From assembly GCA_030065875.1 (NCBI GenBank), contig JASJCR010000019.1, positions 62,001-126,000 on the forward strand: 64,000 bases of DNA. Reading direction: 5' to 3'. Below are positions 37,564 through 47,160 of the stretch, one piece after another. Origin of the DNA: Ardenticatenaceae bacterium. GTDB taxonomy: Bacteria; Chloroflexota; Anaerolineae; Promineifilales; Promineifilaceae. The notes below the pieces were generated by a model that searched no databases, was not told where the DNA came from, and saw only the letters and a program-made list of their open reading frames with translations. The number at the start of each line of letters is the position of its first letter. Position 1 is the first letter of the stretch. Made by a program: the position numbers and the translations under genes.

Positions 37564-38328
37564 TTATGACTCCGCTTCTTTGAGCAGGGTGCGAATTTCG
37601 CGGGCAATCACCTCGTTGACCGGAAAATGTTTTTCGAGGAAGCGTAAGATTTCGGCCGCGGAATCCGGCGTTTTCTCATAACCCTGAGCCATGCGCGGCA
37701 GTTGGGAGGCCAGATCCGGCAGTCGAGCCTCGATGCGCCGATCGTTCATAAATAAATCCTGGCTGATCGGCTGCTCGGCAAGCACCAGTTGGGCCAGCTC
37801 TAAAACCCGGTCGAGGGCGAAACCCTGCACAAAGCGCATAGCGCTCAATTTCTCGCCGCGAAGATAGCGGCCAAGCCCTACATATAAATTGGTCAATGCT
37901 TCTCCCAGAAGGAAGCTCGCCTCTCTATTTTTTGACGGCTCCCCAATCGGTCGGGCCAATTGCGGATCAAAAGAAGCAACCGCCCAAATAACTCTGGCGG
38001 CCGGTTTGGGTATGCGGGTCAATTCGTCAACTTCGAAGACGGCCATCTCGCAAAAAATGCCGTCCGCATATAAAAGTTTGTACCCATTTTCTGTATTTTT
38101 GAAGCGATAGCCAACCGAGTGAACGCTCTCGAGCCAGGCGACATTGTCAACAAAGCGTTTCTTATAACCTGGAGAGACAACCGCAAAAAAGTCAAGATCG
38201 GAGTATTGATCGAGCCGGTCACGGTCGACGCCGGATGAACCCAAGGCCAGGAGGGCCAGTGCCCCCGTGGTTTGGGAGAAAGATTGGGCAATTGCGTCGA
38301 GACGCTGGAGAAGTTTTTGAGGATCCAT
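37564..38328 (-). CDS. Nucleotidyltransferase-fold protein
   Basis: LALGSSGVDRDRLDQYSDLDFFAVV (GSxxx..DxD). Confidence 0.7.
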   Translation of the reverse strand: MDPQKLLQRLDAIAQSFSQTTGALALLALGSSGVDRDRLDQYSDLDFFAVVSPGYKKRFVDNVAWLESVHSVGYRFKNTENGYKLLYADGIFCEMAVFEVDELTRIPKPAARVIWAVASFDPQLARPIGEPSKNREASFLLGEALTNLYVGLGRYLRGEKLSAMRFVQGFALDRVLELAQLVLAEQPISQDLFMNDRRIEARLPDLASQLPRMAQGYEKTPDSAAEILRFLEKHFPVNEVIAREIRTLLKEAES

Positions 38329-38334
38329 AAAAAA

Positions 38335-38403
38335 AGACCGGAGACTGGAGACAGTTGATTTTAGGCTATCCTCTCCTGTCTCTTGTCTCTCGTCTCTCGT
38401 CTA
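38335..38403. repeat. Facing complementary heptamer arrays (AGACYGG)n / (TCTCTCG)n
   Basis: AGACCGG AGACTGG AGACAGT then TCTCCTG TCTCTTG TCTCTCG TCTCTCG. Confidence 0.92.
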
Positions 38404-39538
38404 TAATTTCCGCGCCATCTGTGGCCCGGCAAATATAAACATTTGCCTTTCGGCCGGTTTGAGTTTTGTATTTCTGGGCCACGCTGTTGGCAAATGTGGT
38501 TGCCTGATCGGCGGCGACCAGCGCCACTGCACAGCCGCCAAAACCGGCACCGGTCATCCTTGCGCCAAAACAGCCGGGTTCAGCCAACGCAAGGTTTACC
38601 ATGATATTCAGGGCCTCGCTAGATACTTCAAAATCATCGCGCAGGCTGGTGTGACTGGCCTCCATGAGACGGCCGGTCTCGGTGGCGTCGCCGGCGTTCA
38701 TGGCCGTCACGGCCGCCAGCACGCGCTCGTTCTCACTGATGACGTGACGCGCACGCCGCCGGGTAAGGTCGTCCAGTTCGTGTTCTCGCTGAATAAAATC
38801 AGCCAGGGAAACATCCCGCAGGTGAGCCACCCCAAAAAATTCTGCGGCCGCTTCACACTGCGACCGGCGTTCGTTGTAAGCGGAATCAACCAGCCCGCGG
38901 CGAGTGGCGGTGTCGAGGATGATCACGGCTGTCCCGGCCGGCAGCGCCACGAGCTGGGTGGAAAGATCGCGACAGTCGATCAATAGGGCGTGATCGGCTT
39001 TGCCGGAGGCGGAAATCATTTGATCCATGATGCCGCTGTTCACGCCAACCCACTGATTTTCAGCTTTTTGACTGAGCAGGGCCATTTCTGCCGGCCGCCA
39101 TGGAATTTCTCCCAGGGCGGCAAAGGTGCGGCCGATTGCCAGCTCCAGCGCCGCTGATGAGGAAAGTCCAGCTCCTACCGGGACATCGCTGGTCAAAATC
39201 CCTTCCCAGCCGCAGAGGGTATGACCGGCCTCCTGCAGGACCCAGGCCATGCCGCGGACGTATTCTCCCCAACGATCAGGCTCATGCCCCACATCATCGA
39301 GATCAAATACGGTGGGCTGTTCAAAGTTAAGGGAATGCACGACCACCTGGCGGTCCGGCCGCGGTCGTAGCGCCAGCCATACCGCCCGGTCGATCGCCAT
39401 CGGCAGGACAAAACCATCATTGTAATCGGTGTGCTCACCGATGAGGTTGACGCGGCCGGGTGCGCGGATGACAAGCTCCGGCTTAGAGCCAAATTTGGTC
39501 TCAAAAGCAGCAGTAATGGTTGTTTGCAGGTTGTTCAT
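38366..39538 (-). CDS. galK: Galactokinase
   Basis: APGRVNLIGEHTDYNDGFVLPMAI, VPVGAGLSSSAALELA, RMTGAGFGGCAVALV. Confidence 0.96.
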   Translation of the reverse strand: MNNLQTTITAAFETKFGSKPELVIRAPGRVNLIGEHTDYNDGFVLPMAIDRAVWLALRPRPDRQVVVHSLNFEQPTVFDLDDVGHEPDRWGEYVRGMAWVLQEAGHTLCGWEGILTSDVPVGAGLSSSAALELAIGRTFAALGEIPWRPAEMALLSQKAENQWVGVNSGIMDQMISASGKADHALLIDCRDLSTQLVALPAGTAVIILDTATRRGLVDSAYNERRSQCEAAAEFFGVAHLRDVSLADFIQREHELDDLTRRRARHVISENERVLAAVTAMNAGDATETGRLMEASHTSLRDDFEVSSEALNIMVNLALAEPGCFGARMTGAGFGGCAVALVAADQATTFANSVAQKYKTQTGRKANVYICRATDGAEIIDERRETRDRRG

Positions 39539-39715
39539 TTGGTTATTGGTTATTGATTATTAGTTATTGGTTATTTGGTGTATTCGTGAATTAGGTGATT
39601 AGTGTATTGGTTTATTGGTATATTCCTTTACTGGTGACTGGGCAAAATCAATATACCAATACACCAATATACTAATAACCAATACACCAATAACCACTCA
39701 ATCTCTTAACTCTCA
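39539..39715. repeat. Facing complementary heptamer arrays (TTGGTTA)n / (CCAATAC)n
   Basis: TTGGTTA TTGGTTA TTGATTA TTAGTTA TTGGTTA ... ATATACC AATACAC CAATATA CTAATAA CCAATAC ACCAATA. Confidence 0.95.
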
Positions 39716-41697
39716 ACCACTTTTACATCTCGTGGACCAACGGCAACCGTTTGTCCGGCCGCAACAACTTCGTAGGGTTGGTCCGTGAAGTTGAGCAAAA
39801 TTGTGTGATTTCCTCTCTTGGCGGCCAAGACACCATCCGGCAAATTTGCCAATCGCTCAATCGACAGCTGATCGGCCAGCGTTTCAAGTAATCCTTTGGC
39901 CTGCTCAATCGTAGGATACCACCCTAAATAAATGGTTTGCCCCGATCCATGAGGGTTGGCAACCAGGGCCGCCTCTCCATTTTCGTATGAAACCAAAACG
40001 CGGGCCCTGTCGCTTGCCGGCTGAAGAAACTCGGTCCAGTAGCCGGCCGCCCCCGATATTTTTGGCCAGATGGATCGAAGGGGCAGGGCCGCTTCCGCAG
40101 GCAGTGATTGCCAATGGGTGACGGTTGCTCCGGTTAAATTGTGAAGCAAACCGGGCAATGGTTGATCGGTGACCACGCTGCTGTCGTTTTTAAAACCGCT
40201 GCGGATGCCCAACAGCAAATTGCCGCCCATTTCCACATAATGGTGCAGCGTCTCCGCTTCTTGTTCATTCACAATGTGAAGCGGACCGCCCAGCACGAGC
40301 TTATAGCGCGTCAGATCAGATTTTAGCGACACCAGATCAACCGGAATACCAAGCCGCTGCAGCGCATGATAAAAAGCGAACTGTAAACGCAAATAGCTAA
40401 AATCCCGGCGATGGGGGTTGATGGTTAACGCCCACAGGCTGTCGTAATCAAAAACCATGGCCACTTCCGGTTGAGGCGGTTTCTCCGTCAGCTTTGCCAG
40501 CAGATCGCGTTCTTCGGCCAGTTGCTTGACGTCCTCAAAACCCACATCCGGTGTGCCATCATGGCGCAGCAGCCCGCTGTGATATTGTTCATGCGACAGT
40601 AAAGTGGCCCGCCAGCGGAAATAGACCACCGTGTCGGCCCCGGCCGCCATCGACAGCCACGTCCATAAACGGGGTGTACCCGGCCGCACTCCCGGATTAA
40701 CATCCGCCCAGTTGATGTGGCCGCACTGCTGCTCCATGATCCAGAACGGCTGCTGTTTCAGGCCGCGTATCAGGTCGTTAGCCATCTGAATGATCTCCGG
40801 CTCACCAACATCATAAGCGTAAACCGGCCGATTCCGTTGGGCGTCCCAGTTAAGCGGGTAGAGCATCGCCCGCTGCCGGTCGGGAAAACCGGTGGGGTAC
40901 GCGTCCCAGGTGGCAAAATCAAGCGTGCGGGCCAGATCAAACTGCTCCACGTCAAGAAACAGCCCCATAAAGTTATGGGTGATAAAGCGATCGGGTGATT
41001 TGACGCGCAGCAGGTCGATCTGCTCCTGCTGGTAGCTGACCAGGCTGTCTGATGAGAAGCGGTAAAAGTCGAGCAGGTGGCTTGGGTTTTTGTAATTGAT
41101 GCCGTCGTGGGGCGGCGTAATTTCATCCCAGGCGGTATAGGTTTGAGACCAAAAGGCGGTGCCCCAAGCTTGGTTGAGGGCCTCCAGGCTGTGATAGCGA
41201 ATTTCCAGCCACGTTTGGAATGCGGTTTGACAGAAGGGGCAGTAGCAGCGGCCGGTTTTCCCTCCGCCAAACTCATTGTCAATTTGCCAACCCACAATGC
41301 GTGGATCATCTCCATATCGTTCTGCCATGGCGGTCACAATTTGCCGGCTAAATTTTTGATAAACCGGGCTGTTGGGGCAGACGTGCCTTCGGGTGCCGTG
41401 ATCCCGATATTGACGATTGCTGTCCATTCGCAAAATATCCGGATGAGATCGGGTTAACCATGCCGGGGGGGTGGCGGTGGGTGTACACAGAATGACCGGT
41501 AATCCTTCAGCGGCCAGGGTATCAATCGCCCGATCAAGCCATCCCCAATCGTATTCACCCGCGGCCGGCTCCATCAAGCTCCAGGCAAATTCAGCGACGC
41601 GCACGTAATCGAGCTGCAGCTCGCGCATCATTCGGGCATCGATGGCCCACCTCTCCTCGGGCCAATGTTCGGGATAGTAACAAACGCCAAGTTTCAT
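39706..41697 (-). CDS. Beta-galactosidase, GH42 family
   Basis: [47 protein letters not shown]. Confidence 0.95.
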   Translation of the reverse strand: MKLGVCYYPEHWPEERWAIDARMMRELQLDYVRVAEFAWSLMEPAAGEYDWGWLDRAIDTLAAEGLPVILCTPTATPPAWLTRSHPDILRMDSNRQYRDHGTRRHVCPNSPVYQKFSRQIVTAMAERYGDDPRIVGWQIDNEFGGGKTGRCYCPFCQTAFQTWLEIRYHSLEALNQAWGTAFWSQTYTAWDEITPPHDGINYKNPSHLLDFYRFSSDSLVSYQQEQIDLLRVKSPDRFITHNFMGLFLDVEQFDLARTLDFATWDAYPTGFPDRQRAMLYPLNWDAQRNRPVYAYDVGEPEIIQMANDLIRGLKQQPFWIMEQQCGHINWADVNPGVRPGTPRLWTWLSMAAGADTVVYFRWRATLLSHEQYHSGLLRHDGTPDVGFEDVKQLAEERDLLAKLTEKPPQPEVAMVFDYDSLWALTINPHRRDFSYLRLQFAFYHALQRLGIPVDLVSLKSDLTRYKLVLGGPLHIVNEQEAETLHHYVEMGGNLLLGIRSGFKNDSSVVTDQPLPGLLHNLTGATVTHWQSLPAEAALPLRSIWPKISGAAGYWTEFLQPASDRARVLVSYENGEAALVANPHGSGQTIYLGWYPTIEQAKGLLETLADQLSIERLANLPDGVLAAKRGNHTILLNFTDQPYEVVAAGQTVAVGPRDVKVVES

Positions 41698-41816
41698 AAT
41701 CTAAATCCTCTTCTCGAACGGTTCCAAAAAATTGAATTGGTCTGCAGATTACGCAGATGCGCGCAGATTAAGAAAGAAAAAGCTGCAATCAGAACGGGTC
41801 CTGCAGACCTTTGAGC

Positions 41817-41896
41817 ATTTTAGCACGGCCCTACGGGCCTTTTAGCAACTTAGCTCCACAGCCATTCTGCTGACAGGTGCGCAGCACCGTGCTTCT
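41817..41896. repeat. Variable mini-hairpin array (locus M4)
   Basis: TTTTAGCACGGCCCTACGGGCCTTTTAGC ... GCTGACAGGTGCGCAGCACCGTGCT. Confidence 0.9.
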
Positions 41897-43380
41897 CACC
41901 ACTTGCGCGTCAGCTGGATGGCCCTTTGCCAACGGCCAAAGCGGTCATCTCGCTGCCCGGCCGTCATTTGCGGCTCAAAAACATCTTTAGCCCCGGGCAG
42001 AAGAGGCAAATCGGTTGGGGTTGTCCAATGCTTGCTGCCTATTCCGGCCAGGGCTGCTGCTGCCCACGCTGTAGTTTCGCGAAACGCCGGCCGTTCAACC
42101 GGAATACCTAGTAAATCGGCCTGAATTTGGCACGCGGCATTGCTGACCGAAACCCCACCACCGACTCGCAAAACATCAACCTGTATGCCGGTATCCTGGC
42201 CGATCATTTGTAAAATATCGCGCAGCTGAAAGCCGATTGCCTCCAAAAATGCTCTTACCAGGTGAGCCCGCTCCGTGCCTAGGGTTAAGCCAAACATCGT
42301 TCCTCGGGCATTGGGGGTCAAATAAGGAAGTTCCAGACCGGTAAACGCGGGAACAAACACCACACCGCCAGAGTCAGGTACGCTGTGAGCCAGCTGATCA
42401 ACTTCTTCATAAACATTAAACAGCCGTATTTGCTCCCGCATCCAGCGCAAAGCCGCGCCGGTGACGGTGGTGGCCGCTTCCAAACAGTAAGTGTCTTGCT
42501 GGTTGAGGTGCCAGGCGTAATATATGTTGACGGGGGTTTTCTGAGGAGCTTTTCCCCCAATGTTCACCTCGACGTAAGAGGCGGTGCCGTGGGTGCATTC
42601 CGCCTGCCCCGGTGTCCAGCAGCGGTGGCCAAACAGGGCGGACTGCTGGTCACCGATCATCGCCCGAACCGGAACATCGGCCGTGCGGCCGTCCGGAGCG
42701 GTGATTGAGAGCGTGCCGAATTCGTAATTGGTTGGCACCGGCTTTGGCAAACTAGCCACCGGAATCGCCAGCTGATCAACCCAATCGTGCCAATATGACT
42801 TTTCTCGAAAATCAAACAGGCCGGTCGCCTGGATGAGAGAAAAATCCATGATGTGATCGCTTGGTTGACCCAGCGCCTGCACCAGCCAGGCGGCGGATAA
42901 CCCCACCTGCAATCGATTGTGGCGGGCTGCGGTTTGGATGACGGTATCGTTGGCCAGGCGCCACGCCAGGTGAAGAGCGCCCATGTAGGTGCCCGGTGGA
43001 TATCCCAACCGAAAGCGCAGCTGCTCAAATTTTGGCCAGCGAGACATGGCATGGAGCAGCGGTTCCGTGCGCAAATCTTGCCAGACAATGGCGTTGCCTA
43101 GCGGCTTTCCACTAAGGCGATCCCACAAAAACATCGTATTTCGCTGGCAGGTAATTCCGCAGGAGGTTACCTCGGCCGGGTCGATTTCCGCTTTGCCCAA
43201 AGCTTCGGTGATGACCTGGGAGACGGTGCTGGCTACGGTTAACGGGTCGTGTTCAACCCAATCCGGCCGGGGGTAAAGCCTTTCGAGCGGCCGGTAAGCG
43301 TAGCCACAAACGGACCCGTCTGCCCCTAAAATTAAGGCGCGACTACCGCTGGTGCCCTGATCGATACCGAGGAAGTACAT
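41896..43380 (-). CDS. FGGY-family carbohydrate kinase (glycerol/xylulose kinase-like)
   Basis: YFLGIDQGTSGSRALILG, GTASYVEVNIGG, RVGGGVSVSNAACQIQADLLGIPVERP. Confidence 0.92.
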   Translation of the reverse strand: MYFLGIDQGTSGSRALILGADGSVCGYAYRPLERLYPRPDWVEHDPLTVASTVSQVITEALGKAEIDPAEVTSCGITCQRNTMFLWDRLSGKPLGNAIVWQDLRTEPLLHAMSRWPKFEQLRFRLGYPPGTYMGALHLAWRLANDTVIQTAARHNRLQVGLSAAWLVQALGQPSDHIMDFSLIQATGLFDFREKSYWHDWVDQLAIPVASLPKPVPTNYEFGTLSITAPDGRTADVPVRAMIGDQQSALFGHRCWTPGQAECTHGTASYVEVNIGGKAPQKTPVNIYYAWHLNQQDTYCLEAATTVTGAALRWMREQIRLFNVYEEVDQLAHSVPDSGGVVFVPAFTGLELPYLTPNARGTMFGLTLGTERAHLVRAFLEAIGFQLRDILQMIGQDTGIQVDVLRVGGGVSVSNAACQIQADLLGIPVERPAFRETTAWAAAALAGIGSKHWTTPTDLPLLPGAKDVFEPQMTAGQRDDRFGRWQRAIQLTRKW

Positions 43381-43386
43381 GAGGTT

Positions 43387-43445
43387 TAGCAATTAGCAAT
43401 TGGCAATTAGCTATTAGCAATTGATTATTGGTTATTGGTTATTAA
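43387..43445. repeat. Heptamer array TTAGCAA/TTGGTTA
   Basis: TTAGCAA TTAGCAA TTGGCAA TTAGCTA TTAGCAA TTGATTA TTGGTTA TTGGTTA. Confidence 0.95.
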
Positions 43446-44219
43446 CAGGTCATTGAGCTCGTGGATCTGAAACGTTGGCTTAATTTCTGATTGGGCGGCC
43501 GCTTCGGCCGTCGTGGCCCCTGTTAAGGTCAAGGCGGCGGCCATGCCGGCATTTAAACCCATCAGCACATCTGTTTCCAGCCGATCCCCAATCATGATAC
43601 ATCGCTCCGGCGGCAGCTGCAGAACATTCAAAATCGCCTCAGCCATAAAAGAGGACGGCTTGCCGACAATTGCCTCAACCTCGGTGGCCGTACACGCTTC
43701 GATGGCGGCGATGATCGACGCAGCATCCGGTTCGCCACCACCCGGTACAGGACAGTAGCGATCGCCGTTGGTGGCGAAGAACCGTGCGCCGGCGCGGATG
43801 GCGTCAAATGCGACCTGCAGCTTGTGATAAACAAAGGTGCGGTCAAAACTGGCGATAACCGCATCAACTTCATCCGCCTGATCGGTGATTGTAAACCCGG
43901 CCCGCTCCAGCTCATTGATGAGCGATTGTTCACCGCAAACGTGGAGTTTTGCCCCGGGCAGATGCTGCTGTAAGAAGTGTACCATCACCAGTGATGAGTT
44001 GATGACGTCGCTCTCGGCCGTGGGCAGCCCGAGCCGGTTGAGTTTGGCCGTATATTCCTCGCGGGTTTTGGTCGGATTGTTCGACAGGAAAACGGTCCGT
44101 TTACCGAGCTCGCGCAGTTGAGTGATCGTTTCGCCGGCGGTGGGCAGGAGCGCTTCACCGAGGTATACGGTGCCGTCGAGGTCAAAAATGTATGCGTCGT
44201 AAAGGGTATTTGGGGTCAT
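43425..44219 (-). CDS. HAD-IIA family hydrolase (NagD-like)
   Basis: YIFDLDGTVYLGEALLP, FLSNNPTKTREEY, MIGDRLETDVLMGLNAGM. Confidence 0.92.
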   Translation of the reverse strand: MTPNTLYDAYIFDLDGTVYLGEALLPTAGETITQLRELGKRTVFLSNNPTKTREEYTAKLNRLGLPTAESDVINSSLVMVHFLQQHLPGAKLHVCGEQSLINELERAGFTITDQADEVDAVIASFDRTFVYHKLQVAFDAIRAGARFFATNGDRYCPVPGGGEPDAASIIAAIEACTATEVEAIVGKPSSFMAEAILNVLQLPPERCIMIGDRLETDVLMGLNAGMAAALTLTGATTAEAAAQSEIKPTFQIHELNDLLITNNQ

Positions 44220-44244
44220 TGGTTTGTCTAAAATCCGGGATATT

Positions 44245-45294
44245 TTAAATATCCCGGATACTGCTGTAGTGGGTCTCCGGCAGCTCCCGCAGACGGGCTG
44301 CGGCCTGCTCGGCCGTTAAATCGCGCTGGACCTCGCCCAACATCTCAAACCCAACGATAAACTTGCGCACGGTGGCCGAGCGCAGCAGCGGCGGATAGTA
44401 GTGAGCGTGCAGCTGCCAATGGGTTTGATCTTCGTTTAAGCCGGGTCCGGTGGGAGCGTTGTGCCATCCCATCGAGTAGGGAAAGGAGGTTTCAAAGAGA
44501 TTGTCGTATTTGACGAGCAGGTGTTTGAGGGCGTCACTCAGCAGGTTGCGCTGATGGTCATCGAGATCTGTTAGACGTAAAACGTGGGTTTTGGGCAGCA
44601 GGAGGGTTTCAAACGGCCAAACCGCCCAATAAGGGACGACGACCGCCCATCCTTCATTTTGATAGACAATGCGCTCCTGCCGCTCGCATTCTTGATTGAC
44701 ATAATCCAAGAGCATCGGGCGGCCGTGCTTCTGGAAATACGCGCGCTGAGTGACGTCTTCAGCGGCCGGCTCGTTTGGCAGGGCATCCATCGCCCAGATT
44801 TGGCCGTGAGGGTGGGGGTTGGACGAGCCCATCATCGCCCCTCGATTTTCAAACATCTGCACCCAGCGGTAGGTCTGCCCCAGATCATGGAGCTGATCCG
44901 CCCAGAGGTCGATGACGGTGCGAATTTCGGTGGGGGTCATCTCCGCCAGGGTTAAATCATGGCGGGGCGAGAAACAAACCACGCGACACGTCCCGCGCAC
45001 CCCGGCATCTTTAAAGAGGTCGTCTCCGGAAGGTGGATCGGGCACGTCGGGCAGCAGGGCAGCAAAATCGTTGGTAAAGACAAAGGTTTCGTCGTAATTG
45101 GGATTGACCGCGCCCCCGGCCCGCTCGTTGCCGGGGCACAGGTAGCATTTCGGATCGTAGCTTGGCCTTTTGTCCGGCGGCAGCTTTTCAACCTGGCCCT
45201 GCCACGGCCGCTTGGTGCGGTGTGGAGAGACCAGGACCCACTGGTTGGTCAGCGGGTTAAAACGTCTGTGGGGGTGTTCTGTGGGGATAAACAT
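44245..45294 (-). CDS. galT: Galactose-1-phosphate uridylyltransferase
   Basis: [37 protein letters not shown]. Confidence 0.96.
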   Translation of the reverse strand: MFIPTEHPHRRFNPLTNQWVLVSPHRTKRPWQGQVEKLPPDKRPSYDPKCYLCPGNERAGGAVNPNYDETFVFTNDFAALLPDVPDPPSGDDLFKDAGVRGTCRVVCFSPRHDLTLAEMTPTEIRTVIDLWADQLHDLGQTYRWVQMFENRGAMMGSSNPHPHGQIWAMDALPNEPAAEDVTQRAYFQKHGRPMLLDYVNQECERQERIVYQNEGWAVVVPYWAVWPFETLLLPKTHVLRLTDLDDHQRNLLSDALKHLLVKYDNLFETSFPYSMGWHNAPTGPGLNEDQTHWQLHAHYYPPLLRSATVRKFIVGFEMLGEVQRDLTAEQAAARLRELPETHYSSIRDI

Positions 45295-45295
45295 A

Positions 45296-45340
45296 ATGAA
45301 TTGCTAAGGATTAATTACTATTTGCTAATTGCTAAAGGGT
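45296..45340. repeat. Heptamer array TTGCTAA-type
   Basis: TTGCTAA GGATTAA TTACTAT TTGCTAA TTGCTAA. Confidence 0.88.
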
Positions 45341-45633
45341 TGGGTGGCGTTCAAGATGCTCATAATCGCGAAAATCAAACCGATGCAGGAGACGATCAAA
45401 ACAAAAACCAGCACGAGTTGTGCGAGTCGTTGCAATATCTCGTTCCCATCTTTGTTGTTTTCCATTTTTTGATAAAAAGCCTTATACCATGGCCAGTATG
45501 AGTAATTTTTTGCCCATCTTGCTATCCAGGTGTGATCGCGATTCACAGACTTCAACATTTTGAACGTTGCGAATCCCAATACTCCAAAAAATAGTGCGTT
45601 GAACAAACTATTTACGAATAATTCTCTATCCAT
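45325..45633 (-). CDS. Small membrane protein of unknown function
   Basis: 102 aa with two hydrophobic segments; between galT and GH4 genes in the same orientation. Confidence 0.5.
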   Translation of the reverse strand: MDRELFVNSLFNALFFGVLGFATFKMLKSVNRDHTWIARWAKNYSYWPWYKAFYQKMENNKDGNEILQRLAQLVLVFVLIVSCIGLIFAIMSILNATQPFSN

Positions 45634-45651
45634 GTGTGATGGTCGACCCTT

Positions 45652-45700
45652 TTAGCTACTGGCAAATAGCCATTAACAATTAGCTATTGGTAAACTGGGA
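45652..45700. repeat. Heptamer array TAGCTAC/TAGCCAT-type
   Basis: TAGCTAC TGGCAAA TAGCCAT TAACAAT TAGCTAT TGGTAAA. Confidence 0.88.
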
Positions 45701-47012
45701 GCCAATCTCCATGTGCCTCAATTAAATCATCCACCAGGTGGTGAATTTGATCAAGATCGAGTTCGGCCGCGGTATGCGGATCGAGCATCGCGGCGTGATA
45801 AATATGTTCCCGTTTGCCGGTTAAAGCGGCCTCAACCGTTAACTCCTGCACGTTGATATTGGTGCGCATCAGCGCCGCCAGCTGCGGCGGGAGCTGGCCG
45901 ATATGAGTGGGCTGCAGCCCGTTTGCATCAACCAGGCAAGGGAGTTCAACCGTGCATCCCTGAGGTAAATTGGGTATGAGGTTGTGGTTGGGCACATTGC
46001 CATAAACGGTGCGGGGTTGACCGGTTTCCAGGCTGTGGATGATGAGCGAGCCATACTCCACACTGCGTGAAATTTGGATCGGATCGGTAGAGGTTTCAAA
46101 ATACTCGCGCAGCTCATCCCACAAGGCAATTTGTTCTTCGCAGCGGCCGATATATTCATCGAGGGGGATCTCAAATTGATCGATTAAATCCGGCCGATCC
46201 CGCTTGATAAAGTACGGTAGATACTCGCTGAGGTGCTCGCTCGATTCGGTTACAAAATAACCGAGTCGCTTGAACAATTCATAGCGAACGCGATCGGTCA
46301 TCTGCCGATGACCGCGCTGGGGAAAGCGGCCGGTTTGTTCAAAATGGGCCATCTTCTCGCGCAGCTGAGGGTACAGCGTTTGACCCTGATGCTCAAATTT
46401 AAGGAAAAAAGCCATGTGATTGATGCCGGCCACGACATAGTTTACCTCTGCCGCTTTAAGCCCCAGGTCGCTGCACAGCTCCGCGGCCGTGTGGGGCACG
46501 CTGTGACACAACCCCACGGTTTTGATGCCCGTTGCCCGGCTGAGCGCCCACTGGTTGATGGCCATTGGGTTAACATAATTAATAAAAAGGGCGTTCGGAC
46601 ACACCTCTTCCATGTCGCGACAAATATCGAGCAAAACCGGAATCGTCCGCAAACCGCGCATGATCCCCCCGATACCGAGCGTATCGGCGATCGTTTGTCT
46701 TAAACCATACTTCTGCGGGATATCAAAATCGATGACCGTGCTCGGCCGATACCCGCCAACCTGGATCATGCAGAGTACGTAATCGGCCCCTTGTAGCGCG
46801 GCTCGTCGGTCGGTCGTTGCTTCAATTTTGGGTGTCGAACCGGTTGCTTCCGCGACCTTGCAGGCCACGATTTCTGACGTGCGCAGCCGCTGGGGATCGA
46901 TATCCATCAAAGAAAGAGTGACGTCTTTCAATTCGGGGAAACTCAAAATGTCTCCCATCAAATTCTTGGCGAAAACGGTGCTGCCGGCACCGATAAACGT
47001 AATTTTGGTCAT
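45684..47012 (-). CDS. melA: GH4 family alpha-galactosidase-like glycosidase
   Basis: ITFIGAGSTVFAKNLMGDIL, NPMAINQWALSRATGIKTVGLCHSVPHTAAEL. Confidence 0.92.
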   Translation of the reverse strand: MTKITFIGAGSTVFAKNLMGDILSFPELKDVTLSLMDIDPQRLRTSEIVACKVAEATGSTPKIEATTDRRAALQGADYVLCMIQVGGYRPSTVIDFDIPQKYGLRQTIADTLGIGGIMRGLRTIPVLLDICRDMEEVCPNALFINYVNPMAINQWALSRATGIKTVGLCHSVPHTAAELCSDLGLKAAEVNYVVAGINHMAFFLKFEHQGQTLYPQLREKMAHFEQTGRFPQRGHRQMTDRVRYELFKRLGYFVTESSEHLSEYLPYFIKRDRPDLIDQFEIPLDEYIGRCEEQIALWDELREYFETSTDPIQISRSVEYGSLIIHSLETGQPRTVYGNVPNHNLIPNLPQGCTVELPCLVDANGLQPTHIGQLPPQLAALMRTNINVQELTVEAALTGKREHIYHAAMLDPHTAAELDLDQIHHLVDDLIEAHGDWLPVYQ

Positions 47013-47040
47013 GGTTTCCTTGCTGGGTACAGACCTGCGG

Positions 47041-47160
47041 CCTTTTTAGCGTTCTAGCACGCCGCTACGCGGCTGTCAGCATTTTAGCCATAAAGCTATT
47101 TAGCTATAAGGTGCAAAGCACCGTGCTTAACTGCTATTAGGCCCACAGGCCCGAGCTAAT
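47041..47160. repeat. Variable mini-hairpin array (locus M5)
   Basis: CCGCtacGCGG, GTGCaaaGCAC, GGCCcacaGGCC modules with GCTAWWAG-type linkers. Confidence 0.9.
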
